A DNA stretch of 64,000 nt from Diploptera punctata. Lineage: Eukaryota; Arthropoda; Insecta; Blattodea; Blaberidae. The position numbers and the translations under genes are program-made. Below are positions 34,027-44,745 of this stretch, piece after piece; positions within the stretch are counted from its first letter, which is position 1; every line of letters starts with the position of its first letter. Location: positions 398,501-462,500 of the forward strand of contig JASPKZ010002337.1 of the NCBI GenBank assembly GCA_030220185.1, given 5' to 3'. The notes under the pieces were generated by a model, which made no database searches, was not told where the DNA came from, and saw only the letters and a list, made by a program, of their open reading frames with translations.

Positions 34027-34383
34027 TATTATACAATAAATAGTCATATTTCAAACAAAATAGAAGAAAATAATAGATATGGAAACAAACGAATTTATAA
34101 ACTCAAGTGCAAAAACTGTGACAAGTTTTATATCGGCAGAACCACCAGGAATTGTAACACTAGATTCAGTGAGCATTTTGAGGACTTCATAAACGACGGA
34201 GGAAAATCATACTTTACCAAGCACATAATAGAAAAAAGCCATCAGTTCAACTCAATCGATAATAGAATGTCAATCTTGAACAGAGAAAATATTAACTACA
34301 AAGTCAACATCCTTGAAGTCACTCAAATCTTAAAAGAAGCAAAGAACACAAACATGTTGAACGAGAACACGCCGAAGACCTGA
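34027..34383 (+). pseudogene. Penelope-like element: GIY-YIG endonuclease domain
   Basis: An uninterrupted 118-codon stretch follows a TAA and ends at TGA. It reads RIYKLKCKNCDKFYIGRTTR, then RFSEHFEDF and FTKHIIEKSHQF. The spaced I-Y and Y-I-G, the CKNC pair in the insert and the conserved R-x-x-EH are the signature of the endonuclease at the C-terminus of Penelope-like reverse transcriptases. There is no start codon and no RT upstream, so it is a 5'-truncated copy. The domain itself carries no stop. Confidence 0.85.
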
Positions 34384-35719
34384 ATGCACTGTAAAATATA
34401 TACTAAAATCTTCAGTACCATTAACAACAACAATTGCGCACTAATGTGCATATAATATTATATTAAAGAAGAGAACTGTGTAAGTGAGTTGCACCTGTGC
34501 AAACAGTTCATAACATGGTAGGTATCACGTGGTTCGCCACATCTCTTGCATACTCAATCAGATCCAGGTTGATGGTATCCCTTTCTTTTGCATATTCCGT
34601 GATGGAACCCATGTACAGCAAATCTTGTTACAATGCGTCTCAGGTCACAACCCGCACGTTGACAGTCGATAGATGTCATTGCAGTACCATTGTAAATGCC
34701 TACATTTTTAATGATAGACGATGTTTTATAAACAGAAGTTTCTTTTATTTGATACAATAGGTACGAATTTTGTAATTTAAATATTTTAATGAATAAATTG
34801 TCTCAAAAGCTTCAGTCCTTCGGAATTTGTTGAAATGTAATTAATAAATTAGGCCACTTATTTTTAATATTTGATTCAATCATACTAATGAGTTGCATTA
34901 ATGTAATAATTAGATATATATTTTGTTTTAGAAAAATGTGAAATATTACTATTTCATTAGTTTAATTATTGGTAATAAATTCAGTTAAGTATGCTGTTAA
35001 TTATATTAGTAATTAAAACATAATTCATCATGGGATATCATATTAACTCTCATTACACATTCTGCAAATGGTTCAAATTATTTATCGGCTCGTTGCACAG
35101 CAGAACGTATGCAAATAACCGTGTAGGGACCACAAGTGGCCTGAGACCAGTCAGATTTTCATGGCTGACAATTTTAATTCCAACACAAAACTTCCACAAA
35201 AACCTCAATAAAACTTATTTTCTTTCTTCGTATTCATCATAATAGTAATTTCTTTCCATGGAGAAGGCCGCTTGTTGGCCTGTTCCGGTGTTACTTTAGG
35301 CCTAGGTCAGAACTTTTTCATTGAACGTCCTCATCGTCTTTTTCCAATTGGTTTGTATGCCTTCAGGATTTTTGGTAGACTGTCGTTTGTTCTAACCACT
35401 CAGTTTTGTAATTTCCTATTTAATTCTAGCACCGGAGTAATTTTTATTTCGTTTATTATTTATTAATTATATAATCTGACCATTTTTGTCCTTCTGTTTC
35501 TCGCATAAACCTAATTTCTGCTGTTCGTATTCTTGAAGCGTCAAATTGCTTTGATAGTCCATGATTGATTGTCATATAGAAAACTAGGAATCTCCGTAGT
35601 TTTATAATTTAATTCTTGTTTTCTTTAACATTTTTGTTTCAATACATCGTCTATTACTCCTGTTATTTATTTAAATTTACTGAACTTTTTGCTCATATCC
35701 TTTCCTCCTTAGCATGATA
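34384..35719. other. Mostly unrecognised; possible LINE 3' region
   Basis: 35260-35700 has the base composition and T-rich - strand style of LINE C-termini (RPKVTPEQANKRPSPWK on -) but I could not assign a family. The rest is AT-rich and featureless. Confidence 0.3.
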
Positions 35720-35945
35720 CTACCTAATACCCGGCGTAAATGAAATCGTATTAAAGGTTAACTAAATAATATGGAACATACTGCGATGAATCATACATGG
35801 CGGTTGTTGGAGTCAATTTTTAATTTCGAACATTAGGTAAACCCCCATTTCTAAGGTCGAATTTCGCTGATTTTTAGATAACGTCTACCTTGGTTTATTT
35901 CAACAAGATATACTGCGTTTCATTAAAGATCTTTTTTTCGGATAA
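35720..35945 (+). repeat. 'CCCGGC' repeat, short copy
   Basis: CTACCTAATACCCGGCG, ACATGGCGGTTG and TTTCGCTGATTTTTAGATAA match 17533-17700. Confidence 0.65.
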
Positions 35946-36414
35946 TAGTGTTTCTGATCATGTCTAATTTAGAGCACCATGCTGATCTTAAAAATTAATT
36001 TCCGTATTTTGCAAATCTGACTTCAATTTGGCATTTATAGTCCACCTTTATGCTAAAATAAATAGTACACTATTGCGTACTAAAAACACAATGATATATA
36101 TAAGCTCTAATTTAGTAGCTAGCGGGAATGAAATTCAATTGATCTTCCCCTTCCCGCATAGAAGACAAAATCACAAAAACGAAATTTGCATTGAAATAGA
36201 ATCTATACCGTAAATGTATATCTAGAGCCTATAATTATGTATGTCAAGATATAATATATGTTATTTGTATATGAGTCAAACAATAAATTTCTAAGTAATT
36301 TCAGACGAAATAACATCATTAGCAATAAAACACAATATATGGGAACTGCATCATCGCTATATTACACAGATATTAGCGCCTGACACCCCGACGCCATCTA
36401 TTCATTGGTTGGAA

Positions 36415-36636
36415 TTAATTCCCTGAGGTTCCGGGACATTTCACGGGAATTATGCATACAAATGTTTTCCGGAGAAGAATAAATTGATTGTTTGCTGGGA
36501 CGAAGCAGTCAATAACTGTCACAGTTACTGTGGGATCAGGTAGCAGTTTAGATTCTAATGGACACTCAGTCCCTAGGCATTGCTCGAAATACACTGCCCC
36601 TATACATGCATGTAAACCGCTGATAATGGAGGACAT
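36415..36636 (-). other. Possible exon or pseudo-exon of a membrane protein
   Basis: The - strand frame has LHACIGAVYFEQC, then TECPLESKLLPDPTVTVTVI, ending with a stop. IGA-x-Y-x-x-x-C followed by a CP and hydrophobic strand is reminiscent of small animal TMEM-type membrane proteins. TTATCAG lies just upstream of the CGGTTTAC start as a possible acceptor. I cannot identify a donor or partner exon, so this may be chance or a remnant. Confidence 0.25.
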
Positions 36637-36739
36637 TTATATAATATTAAAAAGTGTTCAATGTTTTAGACGTACCTTGCACAGTAAGATGAACAAACCG
36701 CTGCAGGGGAGGAAACGAACGTAAAACAAAACAGGTGGG

Positions 36740-37840
36740 GTAGCCATACTAATTTCGAAATAAATTCCGGTTGTATTGTAATAGTATATTACAATGCGAG
36801 GTTGGTTAGTGGTTTTTACAGAAGTGAGGAAATTATTTAAAAACCGAGCGATAACGATATTTTCATTTCCGAGATTCTGTAAAATACTTCACAAACGTGT
36901 GTTGTACATTATTTTTTGCACGATGGAGTTTTCAAAATAATAAATAATAGTAAAATAATAACTTTATTGGAAATATTTGCGTTCGTTATAAACATTTGAC
37001 TGACATTAACAGTCTGGCCAATGTATATAAGCTAAATGCCGAAAATAGTTTAGTTGAGACTACAGCAGGTCGTGACACCAATCAGGGATAAAATGGCGAC
37101 AAATATAAATTATGCTAATCAAAATAACGAAATTGAAGAAGCGTGCTTCTTTAGTGCTAGAGAAATCTAAATCCGAGATTTCCGATTGAGGGTCTTTCCA
37201 CTTTTCAGCGGTTGCCCTTTTACCAGCCGGCTGCTGGCCCTTCACATCCACATGTGACAATCACAGAGGTAGATGATCAACAGCCAGTATAGGGGTGACA
37301 TGTGGTTAGCATGTCGAGTCCCCCAGCCGTTATAGCTGGTTCCTCAACCTGGAGCCGCTACTTATTGTAGCTACCTAATTGCCTCACGATGCTGGGTGGG
37401 CACCGGTCCCATACTGGCCGAAATGCCATGAGAAAATTTCTTCCCCCATGGAGACTCGAACCAGCGCAAGTCCCGTAGCTCTGCGCCAAGGCTTCCTACC
37501 TTAACCGCTCGGCTACGGCGCGGGACGAAATCTAAATCAAGATATTAAAAAACATACATTTCATTCAGAAAGTGTCTGGAGAAGAAGAATTGTACTGTAA
37601 GTGAAAAAAGTATGGTTGCTTATTTCTTCAGCGAGTTTGTGGTCAAAATTTTCAATGCTGAAAACTATGATAAATTTAAAAGAAGCTATCAATATTGCAC
37701 TAGATAACATTAGATAGCTTCCTCATAAAGAATAATATTGGACATAAAGCTAAAAAGTATTTTAAGTCAACTTTCTATAATGTTTCAAATAAAGTTCAGT
37801 TCATTTAAAATGCAGTAATATGATTCGTTTAATGTATATG
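36740..37840 (+). repeat. Repeat G, longest copy, carrying SINE-1
   Basis: AGTATATTACAATGCGAGG, AAAAACCGAGCGATAACG and TTTTTTGCACGATGG at the 5' side, and AAGTTCAGTTCATTTAAAAT at the 3' side, match 47600-48150 and, inverted, 57885-58870. It has about 250 bases of interior sequence (outside the SINE) that the 47.6 kb copy lacks. No transposase is recognisable. Confidence 0.6.
37174..37526 (-). repeat. SINE-1, full length, with target duplication
   Basis: On the - strand it opens GTCCCGCGCCGTAGCCGAGC (A box GTAGCCGAGCGGTTAAGG) with B box GCTGGTTCGAGTCTCC, a serine/leucine-tRNA-like head. GAAATCTAAATC is duplicated at 37162-37173 and 37527-37538. It is nearly identical to the copy at 63531, so both are young. 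Confidence 0.9.
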
Positions 37841-38149
37841 GAGACTACAAAGGAAAAACAATCAAAGTCCACTTTTCACAAAAATTGAGTTATGGTTATA
37901 TTATCATTCCTGGCATAGAGTACTACTATTTTAAATGTCAATACAAGGAAATATCATTCGTAGTCCACGTAAAATTGGTTTCAAAATAAAGTGTGTTATT
38001 AAAGATCAATCAAAGTCCCACAGTTGTATGTTAAATCAGACTCACCCAGTTATAAATAAGAAAGCTTATAGAGTATAACTAATTTTCGTCATAAATGTAA
38101 TGTTTGTAAACCTGAATTGTAATTATTGAAAAGGGACAACAATGTGTTA

Positions 38150-38388
38150 AAATATATATGTAGTCAATATGCCCATTTCACCAATTAATGTTTTAAAATG
38201 GTCAACAAGTTTCTACAGCCAAGCTGTCATTCTCAAGACCAGATATTGAGTCAATATCTGGTCTTGAGAATGACAGCTTGGCTGTAGAAACTTGTTGACC
38301 ATTTTAAAACATTAATTGGTGAAATGGGCATATTGACTACATATATATTTTAATATTATATCACCAAGAAGATCACTTGTGTATTAAA
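38150..38388. mobile_element. Perfect palindromic Penelope-type insertion
   Basis: Arms 38147-38249 and 38251-38353 are exact inverted copies of 103 bases around a single G, followed by 35 unpaired bases. AACAATGTGTTA is duplicated at 38138-38149 and 38389-38400. Each arm contains CTTGAGAATGACAGC, then GCTGTAGAAACTTGTTGAC. This aligns with CTTGAAAATGATCGC..GAAACTAGTTGAC at 47307-47345, downstream of a Penelope GIY-YIG domain. ACAGC/GCTGT can form stem II before GAAA, as in a degenerate hammerhead. Confidence 0.8.
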
Positions 38389-38560
38389 AACAATGTGTTA
38401 TTTTGTACAAGATGCCCATCCCAGTAACAAGACAGAAATATAACAACTTACAAGAACTAAAAAAGTCCTGCTCTCATACAGCCCAAGACTTTTTCTCAAA
38501 TTTAAAGTATGAAACAACGTTTCTGGTGTATTTTCATTGAAACAGCGGCGCATTCTTCTA
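38389..38560 (+). pseudogene. Possible transposase remnant
   Basis: The frame after the palindrome reads MPIPVTRQKYNNLQELKKSC then AQDFFSNLKYETT and stops. The style recalls a C-terminal part of an insect transposase-like protein, but I cannot name the family. It could be chance. Confidence 0.25.
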
Positions 38561-38757
38561 TGCGAGTTTTCTTAACTGTCACTGTTCATTACCATTCCAA
38601 ATTCTTCAAATTAAAGCAGAAAATGATGTAGACTTTGATTGTTCTTTCATACAAAAATGCGCTGACAGTGTTCCATTGTTTTCATTGTTAACTACTCTTC
38701 ACGGGAGACACAAATATCATTTCCAAAACAATAATAACTTGTTATATAAACAGTCTC

Positions 38758-38798
38758 TTCTTCTTCTTCTACTTCTTCTTCTTCTTCTTCTTCTTCTT
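38758..38798. repeat. (CTT)n microsatellite
   Basis: A CTT run that, read on the - strand, is a GAA run beside a LINE 3' end. Confidence 0.85.
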
Positions 38799-38829
38799 AA
38801 ACATAACATGTAGGATTTTCATGTTTATT

Positions 38830-39460
38830 TCCAAAATCACTCCTCGGAGGAAGACGTATTGGATTTGCATGCACTGTCTATCCATCTCTTGGCTGGTCTT
38901 CCTCTTGTTCTTCTCCTGTCCATTGGTCTATCTTCTTTAGCTCTTTTTGCAAGTCGGTTTTCTTCCATTCTTTCTATATGACCCTGCAAATATTTTCGTC
39001 TATCTATAAAAGATTTGGTTATGTCTTGAATAGGCTATGGCATTTGTCCCTAATTACTGTGTTGTGTATTTTATCAAATAATGTTTTGCCATGAATAGTT
39101 CTTAAGATTTTCATTTCACATGTGCTTATTTGTTTAGTTTTTGTTGTATCAGCCCTAGTTTCTGCTCCATATACGATAACTGGTCGTACTATCGTTTTGT
39201 ATATGTGGGTTTTGCTTTCTATTGACATATATTTGTTGCGCCAAATTAAATATTCCACATATCCTGATATTTGTGCTGTTTATCAGCTTGTTTCTTTACT
39301 CCTTTTATTAAATGTTTAGTGTTTGTTATTAATACACCTATATAATTAAATTCTGGTACTTGTTCTATAATTTTTCTTTCCACTTCTAATTTACATCTTA
39401 CTGGTTCTTTTGATATTGTTAAGCATTTTGCCTTATTCGTGTTAAACTTTTTTTTTTGTC
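38830..39460 (-). pseudogene. RTE-like LINE, C-terminal fragment
   Basis: The - strand frame 39258-39019 reads HIYKTIVRPVIVYGAETRAD then CEMKILRTIHGKTLFDKI. Flanking frames add KCLTISKEPVRCKLEVERKI-like text upstream and a proline/arginine-rich tail downstream. YGAET is the YG-x-E-x-W motif with tryptophan lost. Confidence 0.7.
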
Positions 39461-39474
39461 TCAGAAAGAAAAAT

Positions 39475-40050
39475 ATGTGATTCTTATAGTATGTTTTCTC
39501 CTGAATTCAAATGTGATATCGGTTTTTCTCCATCACGCAAAGTTTGAAAAAGGTTCCATCCTTTTAGACGGGAACCAAGCATTTCAGTCTGGTTTTTGGA
39601 TAACTTTAAATCTCGTATGAGATCGTTAAGATCTTCTTGAATAAATAAATGAGACTCAGGTGAACAGCTTTGTTCAAAAGTTGTATCACCAAAATCTGTT
39701 CCTTCTTCTTCCTTACTTCCATCAGAATATGAGCTTTCTTCATCTAATGTCACATGTTCTGGAGGCTTTGGTATGGGCAATTCTTCGCTGTGTGGAACTG
39801 GTCTCATTGCAAATTGCAAGTCAGGGTACACCACTGTATGTTTTGATTTTGACGTAATCCCTTTAATGTTTGTTAAGCAGAAAATGCATTAATTGAAATT
39901 GAAATAAAAAAAAACGGTGGGTGATGGAGAAATTCCGAATACATATTTGACAACATGATAAAAAACTGCATTAAGTACAACTATTGGTAGTCATGAGACA
40001 TAAATCATGTTGACCAGTGTTATCATGGTTAACGTTACTTTTCCTCGTCA
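39475..40050 (-). pseudogene. Element J, copy 1 (conserved multicopy protein of unknown function)
   Basis: The frame 39834-39484 reads FIQEDLNDLIRDLKLSKNQT and EMLGSRLKGWNLFQTLRDGE, preceded by an acidic tract. I recognise the DL-x-RDL-x-LSK..SRL-x-GWNL motif as the N-terminal part of a protein repeated many times in arthropod genomes, probably of mobile origin. Here it joins directly to text also found at the 3' side of copy 2 (GEKPISHL), so the protein interior is deleted. The flank 39880-40030 matches 42345-42500. Confidence 0.55.
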
Positions 40051-40111
40051 TTCTTGGACTACCTACCAGGCGTTTTCTTCAGGTTTTCCTACAATGAAAA
40101 AAAAATTAAAA

Positions 40112-40383
40112 ACTCCACAGCGCGACAGGCCTAGAAGGCCCTTAGCCTACCTTCCGGCTGCTGGTCTCACAATCACGTGTTAATCACAGAGGTAAGCGAG
40201 GTGACATGTGTTCAGCATATCGAGTCCCCAGGCCATTATAGCTGGTTTTCTCAACTTACAGTCGCTACTTATTACAGCTACCCAAATGCCTCACGATTCT
40301 GGGTGCGCACCGGTTCCATACTGCCGAAATCCCATGATAAAATGTCTTCCCCATGGGGACTCGAACCAGCGCAAGTCCCATAA
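40112..40383 (-). repeat. SINE-1, 5'-truncated copy
   Basis: It has the family body (TTATAGCTGGTTTTCTCAAC, TCGCTACTTATTACAGC) and the B-box region (GACTCGAACCAGCGC) but stops before the A box. Confidence 0.8.
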
Positions 40384-40584
40384 CAACAAAGATAAATGTA
40401 TGCAAATTATACAACTGTTCCATTACAATTGTTTTCTGAATGAAGGGAATATATTTTTAGGGAGCGTGAAAGTAATAAATTTAATTCATTCATAGTGTTC
40501 TGCTCAAGAGCAGGTCTTTCACTGCAAACTCAGCAGTCTCCACTCTTTCCATAACTCAGCTTTCCTTTTTGTATCTACATACAA

Positions 40585-41145
40585 ACAAGTAATAAATAAT
40601 AGTTTTAAAAACTAAAATAACACGCTTTATTAGAAAACCGAACTAAAAAATGAAAAATAATTTTAATTTCCAACACGCTTGGGATAAAATTAAAGTGGTT
40701 AACAAAAACAAAAATCATCTCCAACACATCTAGAATAAAACTACAGTATCAACAAAAAAAATAATTTTACCATCAAAAGCGTGGGGTGCTCTTTATCAAT
40801 TAATATATTTAATAATAAACATATATTGGTTAAAGTAAAGTATCTAAGAAGAAAACGTAAAAACCATAAAAGGCGTCCCACGCTTTTGATGGTAAAATTA
40901 TTTTTTTTGTAGATAACTCTAGTTTTATTCTAGATGTGTTGCAGATGATTTTTTGTTGACCATTTTAACTTTATCCCAAGCGTGTTTGAAATTAAAATTA
41001 TTTTTTTCATTTTTAAGTTCGGTTTTCTAATAAAGCGTGTTCTTTTAGTTTTTTAAAACTATTATTTATTTTTTATTTTTTATTTTTTAGTTTGGTTTTC
41101 TAATAAAGCGTGTTGTTTTAGTTTTCTTAAACTATTATTTTTTTT
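40585..41145. repeat. Long inverted repeat (foldback-like), arms about 200 bases
   Basis: The left arm (40585-40795) has AAACTAAAATAACACGCTTT, CCAACACGCTTGGGATAAA and TTTTACCATCAAAAGCGTGG. The right arm (40865-41076) is its reverse complement with scattered differences. The spacer is about 70 bases. The outer 45 bases of the right arm (TAATAAAGCGTGTT..ACTATTATTT) are repeated once more at 41097-41145. No coding content. Confidence 0.75.
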
Positions 41146-41225
41146 TAATTTTTAGTTTAATTGATTTTCATAAACCGGAATCCCATGAAAATGTATTTGC
41201 TTGCGATCAATTTAGTTCTAAAAAA

Positions 41226-41317
41226 TCCTCCGGGCCGGATTTGAACCAGCGACCTATGGATTGCTGAAATTATATACCACTATAGTCTATCGCTCTACCA
41301 ACTGAGCTACCAGAGGA
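41226..41317 (-). tRNA. tRNA-Tyr-like gene with intron, anticodon ATA
   Basis: The - strand starts TCCTCTGGTAGCTCAGTTGG and ends CGCTGGTTCAAATCCGGCCC plus GGAGGA. The acceptor stem pairs over 7 bp (one T-G), D and T arms are intact, and a T6 follows as Pol III terminator. About 18 extra bases (TGGTATATAATTTCAGCA) sit one base 3' of the anticodon, where tRNA-Tyr introns lie. The GGTCGCTGGTTC text is also Tyr-like. Oddities: the anticodon is ATA instead of GTA, and the anticodon stem has an A-C mismatch. It may be a functional variant or a recent pseudogene. Confidence 0.7.
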
Positions 41318-41849
41318 TATAATATCAATGTCTTATAAAGATGGACTAAAAAGTCGATAAGTCCGCACCCTATTATACCGGTCTTTATTTTTTTTATGTA
41401 CTGATGATCCTGGCCAGGATCGTAGAAACAAATTATGAAATTATTGTATTGTCATTGTTCCTTTACAAGTATACAAAGTTTCAAGTCGATCCAATGTCTT
41501 TAAGTGGGTGAAAATCGTGTTGAGAGATTCCGTTACATAGACAGATACAGGCCAAGCTAATATAAAGCGTGTATAAAGGTTATGAGACCTACTGTAATTC
41601 TATTAATGACATTGATTGCACCACTCTGGAATACGCTGAGCAGTGAATTTGTTTAGTCGCATTCATTCCTTTTCTAGCGTAATAATAATTCACTTCGAGT
41701 TCATCTCGTATGCTCATTGAAGTATTTCCAGCCAATATGAAATAGTATAGATAGTGTACATAGCTTTTTACTGCATACGTTACAATACGAGCACTTGAAC
41801 TGAAGTGCACGAAGGTAGAAAATAAATAATGTAACCCTATAACATTACA

Positions 41850-42520
41850 TTTCTGTCGGTTTTTGTTTCAGTACTCGAAGTAACTTGTTCTCTTCGATAA
41901 TTACAGTTCCCGAACAAAAAACTAAAACTTTTTTTGGTATCAGAAAGACCTGAAAATATGTGATTTCTGATCAATATTGCTTTCTCCTGACTTCTAAATA
42001 TGATATCGGGTTTTTTCTCCATCACGCCAAGCGTTTCTGAGAGACAGGAACCCCTTTATAATTTCTAACACTTTGATATTTCCTACATTCCTAACTCACA
42101 CAATTATTCGAACATTCGAGACCTCACCTAGAAAGTAAGAAATGACGATTTTCTGCTATATTTCATCCTGTGGAGCATGGGCCCTCTTGATGGTCTCTTA
42201 CAATAATCGGCCAGCATATTATGATTCCCATTCGCCTTGATAGTTCTCTTTCTATAGACTTGAAATCTCCTGCTGACCGTGTTCCCCGTGGTCAGCGATC
42301 AATGGACAAACGACCGAGAAAAAAAGTTTATTAAAGCATAATCATTCTCAATCCATTTAATTGAAATTGAAATAAAAAACTGTGGCGTTATGGAGAACTT
42401 CCGAATACATATTAGACAAACACGCATAAAAAAACTGCATTTAAGTACAACTATGCGTCTTATCATGAGACCCAAATATCATGGTGACCAGATGTTATTA
42501 ACAACACCTGCTTTCTGCCG
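41850..42520 (-). pseudogene. Element J, copy 2
   Basis: The - strand has ADHGEHGQQEI then NYQGEWES and a decayed ADYCK (42300-42160), corresponding to the D-EHGERF-x-QDI..YQG-x-W..MLADYC C-terminal motif seen better at 61395. The flanks (41925-42060 and 42345-42500) match copy 1 at 39475-40050. Confidence 0.5.
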
Positions 42521-43445
42521 CTGTCATGCGGGATGCCGGAAATGCCTTACATCTACAACGTAATTACAATAGCACTGATTAATCCAGAGCTGAGGTTGAC
42601 AATTTAATGAAAGCCGAACCATTCGTTATAAAGTTCTCTCTTCCTTCTATCAGCAGCGACACTACATGACATTGAGTCAGTAATAAAATAAGACCAAGTG
42701 TCCTATAGTTCTTATCCACTACAAACGCGTGACTAGGAAAAGTGCGTGAGAAAGACATGTCAAAATTTGACTTGTCCAGCATTTATTTGCAGATTTTATA
42801 AATGAACTGGGACAAGTTCAGATACATCTGAGAAGACCTATTTGCGAGAAGCGTATTATTCAATATTCAGGGGTCATGATAAACATACTTTACCAAATAA
42901 ATATATGTACCATTGTTTGTAAAAAATCCCATATTTCATTCGATAACAATTTAATGAATTTTATTTTTAATAATTGCTTCAGAAGTTTCAAGTGTTTTAT
43001 TATAGACTGTACATTGCGTCCAAGAACTTTTTTTTCTTATTTGAATAGTCTGACTCCAGCAGAAATAAAAGAGAAAGCTAGATATTTTAAAAGTATCTCT
43101 AGACTAAGAAAAGTTTTAATTAATGAAATCTAATTGACCTCACCTCTGAGTCTATTGCTACGCAGCTACAATAAAAAGGAAAATTAACTTTTAATAGTGC
43201 CCGATAGGTCGTCTACCTTCTTTTCACAACAAAACTAGAAATAATAAAATTTAAGTTATGACAATACAATCTTCAAAATGTATTCTCCACCCTGGAAAAT
43301 GTGATACGGTAACGTTTGGGAATTGCAATCAGTTAGTTCCGGTTTAATGTCACGTATCGATTAAAATAATCGGGCATGTAGCAACAATTTAAGAGAACTA
43401 AGTTCGAGGTTAACTAGCTAACTCAAACCACTAGAAGTAATAGTA
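42521..43445. other. No recognised feature
   Basis: One + strand frame (42876-43133) ends LTPAEIKEKARYFKSISRLR but shows no family I know, no splice sites and no second copy. The rest is AT-rich. Confidence 0.4.
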
Positions 43446-43449
43446 TACC

Positions 43450-43705
43450 TGAAACTAAATTTTAAAAATCATTCTAGCGGACGCAATTTTCGTTTTTTTC
43501 GCAACGAAACTCTGTACATAACATTGAAATGAAATTAGAATAGTATGTATTGTTCATAAATCTAACCTGGAAAAGGGGTTTACGATAAAGCCTAAATTTA
43601 AAATTCGCTCTGGCGCGTGGATTTTTTATTTTCTCGTAACAAAACTGTATACATAGAATATTATATACATATTCCGTAAAATCGGACCATAAATTTGATT
43701 TTCTG
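43450..43705. repeat. Decayed 'CCCGGC'-family sequence
   Basis: TCGCAACGAAACTCTGTACA and AAATTCGCTCTGGCG recall 13970-14000 and 17745-17790, but the ends are not recognisable. Confidence 0.4.
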
Positions 43706-43734
43706 AGCAATTCGCTCAGTTTATTTATTCATTT

Positions 43735-43800
43735 ACTTATTTATTTTACCTCATGGAGTTAAGACCGTAAGATCTTCTCTTTCACATCACCACAGTTAAA
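43735..43800 (-). repeat. CR1-like LINE 3' UTR fragment
   Basis: CCTCATGGAGTTAAGACCGT and AAGATCTTCTCTTTCAC match the - strand 3' end at 13180-13215. Confidence 0.55.
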
Positions 43801-43909
43801 TTGTACATATAGTAAGAATTATGAATGGTATTCAACTTGATTAATAGTACATAATAGGCATAGGTTACAAAATGTACAGTTGACAAGAAAAGAACAAAAA
43901 TATTAACAC

Positions 43910-44044
43910 AATAATAATAACAATAATAATAATACGGGTAATAATAATAATAATAAATCTTCTTGTAAGCCCATGTTTCCCTTAACAGAGATTTAGGCGC
44001 TCTCCCCCTAAAGGGAATAATATGAACCATGCCAATTTAGTTAC

Positions 44045-44078
<34 letters not shown>

Positions 44079-44220
44079 TGCAAGCTAGAGGGCTAAGCAT
44101 CGAAGATGCCCAAGACCGTAGGCTTTGGAGGTTTGGCACGGGAAGACGGCAGCAGCTGTAAAAACCCGAAGATAGATAGATAGAATAATAATAATAATAA
44201 TTCATTCATTTTAAGAATTG
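43910..44220. repeat. (AAT)n microsatellites with SINE-2 and LINE tails
   Basis: AAT runs at 43912-43955, 44045-44077 and 44186-44201 enclose a SINE-2-associated tail (43965-44045, GGCGCTCTCCCCCTAAAGGG, also at 58110) and an RTE-like 3' end (44080-44175, + strand: ARGLSIEDAQDRRLWRF). Confidence 0.6.
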
Positions 44221-44599
44221 TCCTCATCACTGAGGGTTTTCTCCAACCAATCTTGGTAAGTAACATGAATTTAAAACAAATAAATACAGTAAAGCTTCTT
44301 CAAAGCGGAATCACATGGGACCAATTTGTTTTTCCACATTAGACAAAATTACGCATTATAAAAAAAACAAAAAATATTATCCAATCTTATATTATAGAGC
44401 ACCGTGTATCTCTTTTATGTATCTTCGATTAATTATACGAGTAGTTCCGCTGCCGTTGTAAAGTGAAGTGTAGTATGTACGAGCGAATTCGATGGTAACG
44501 CGCGATAAAACAGTCCCGTTTCGTCAGCGTTAAAAAGTCTGTTAGGCTCGTATCCTGAAATGAAAGTATGGAGTTTCGGATTCCACTCACTAACTAACA

Positions 44600-44601
<2 letters not shown>

Positions 44602-44653
<52 letters not shown>
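44602..44653. repeat. (TAA)n microsatellite
   Basis: About 17 units. Confidence 0.85.
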
Positions 44654-44655
<2 letters not shown>

Positions 44656-44745
44656 TTATAATTTGATTAAACAATTGACTTCGAAAAAAGTGAAAAATAT
44701 AAAAGAATAATAAAAGTATACTTACAACATGGTTACATATTATGG

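Noticed and set aside
42876..43133. 85-codon + strand frame as a host exon
   Set aside because: No splice sites, no recognisable domain and AT-rich codon use; kept only as a remark.
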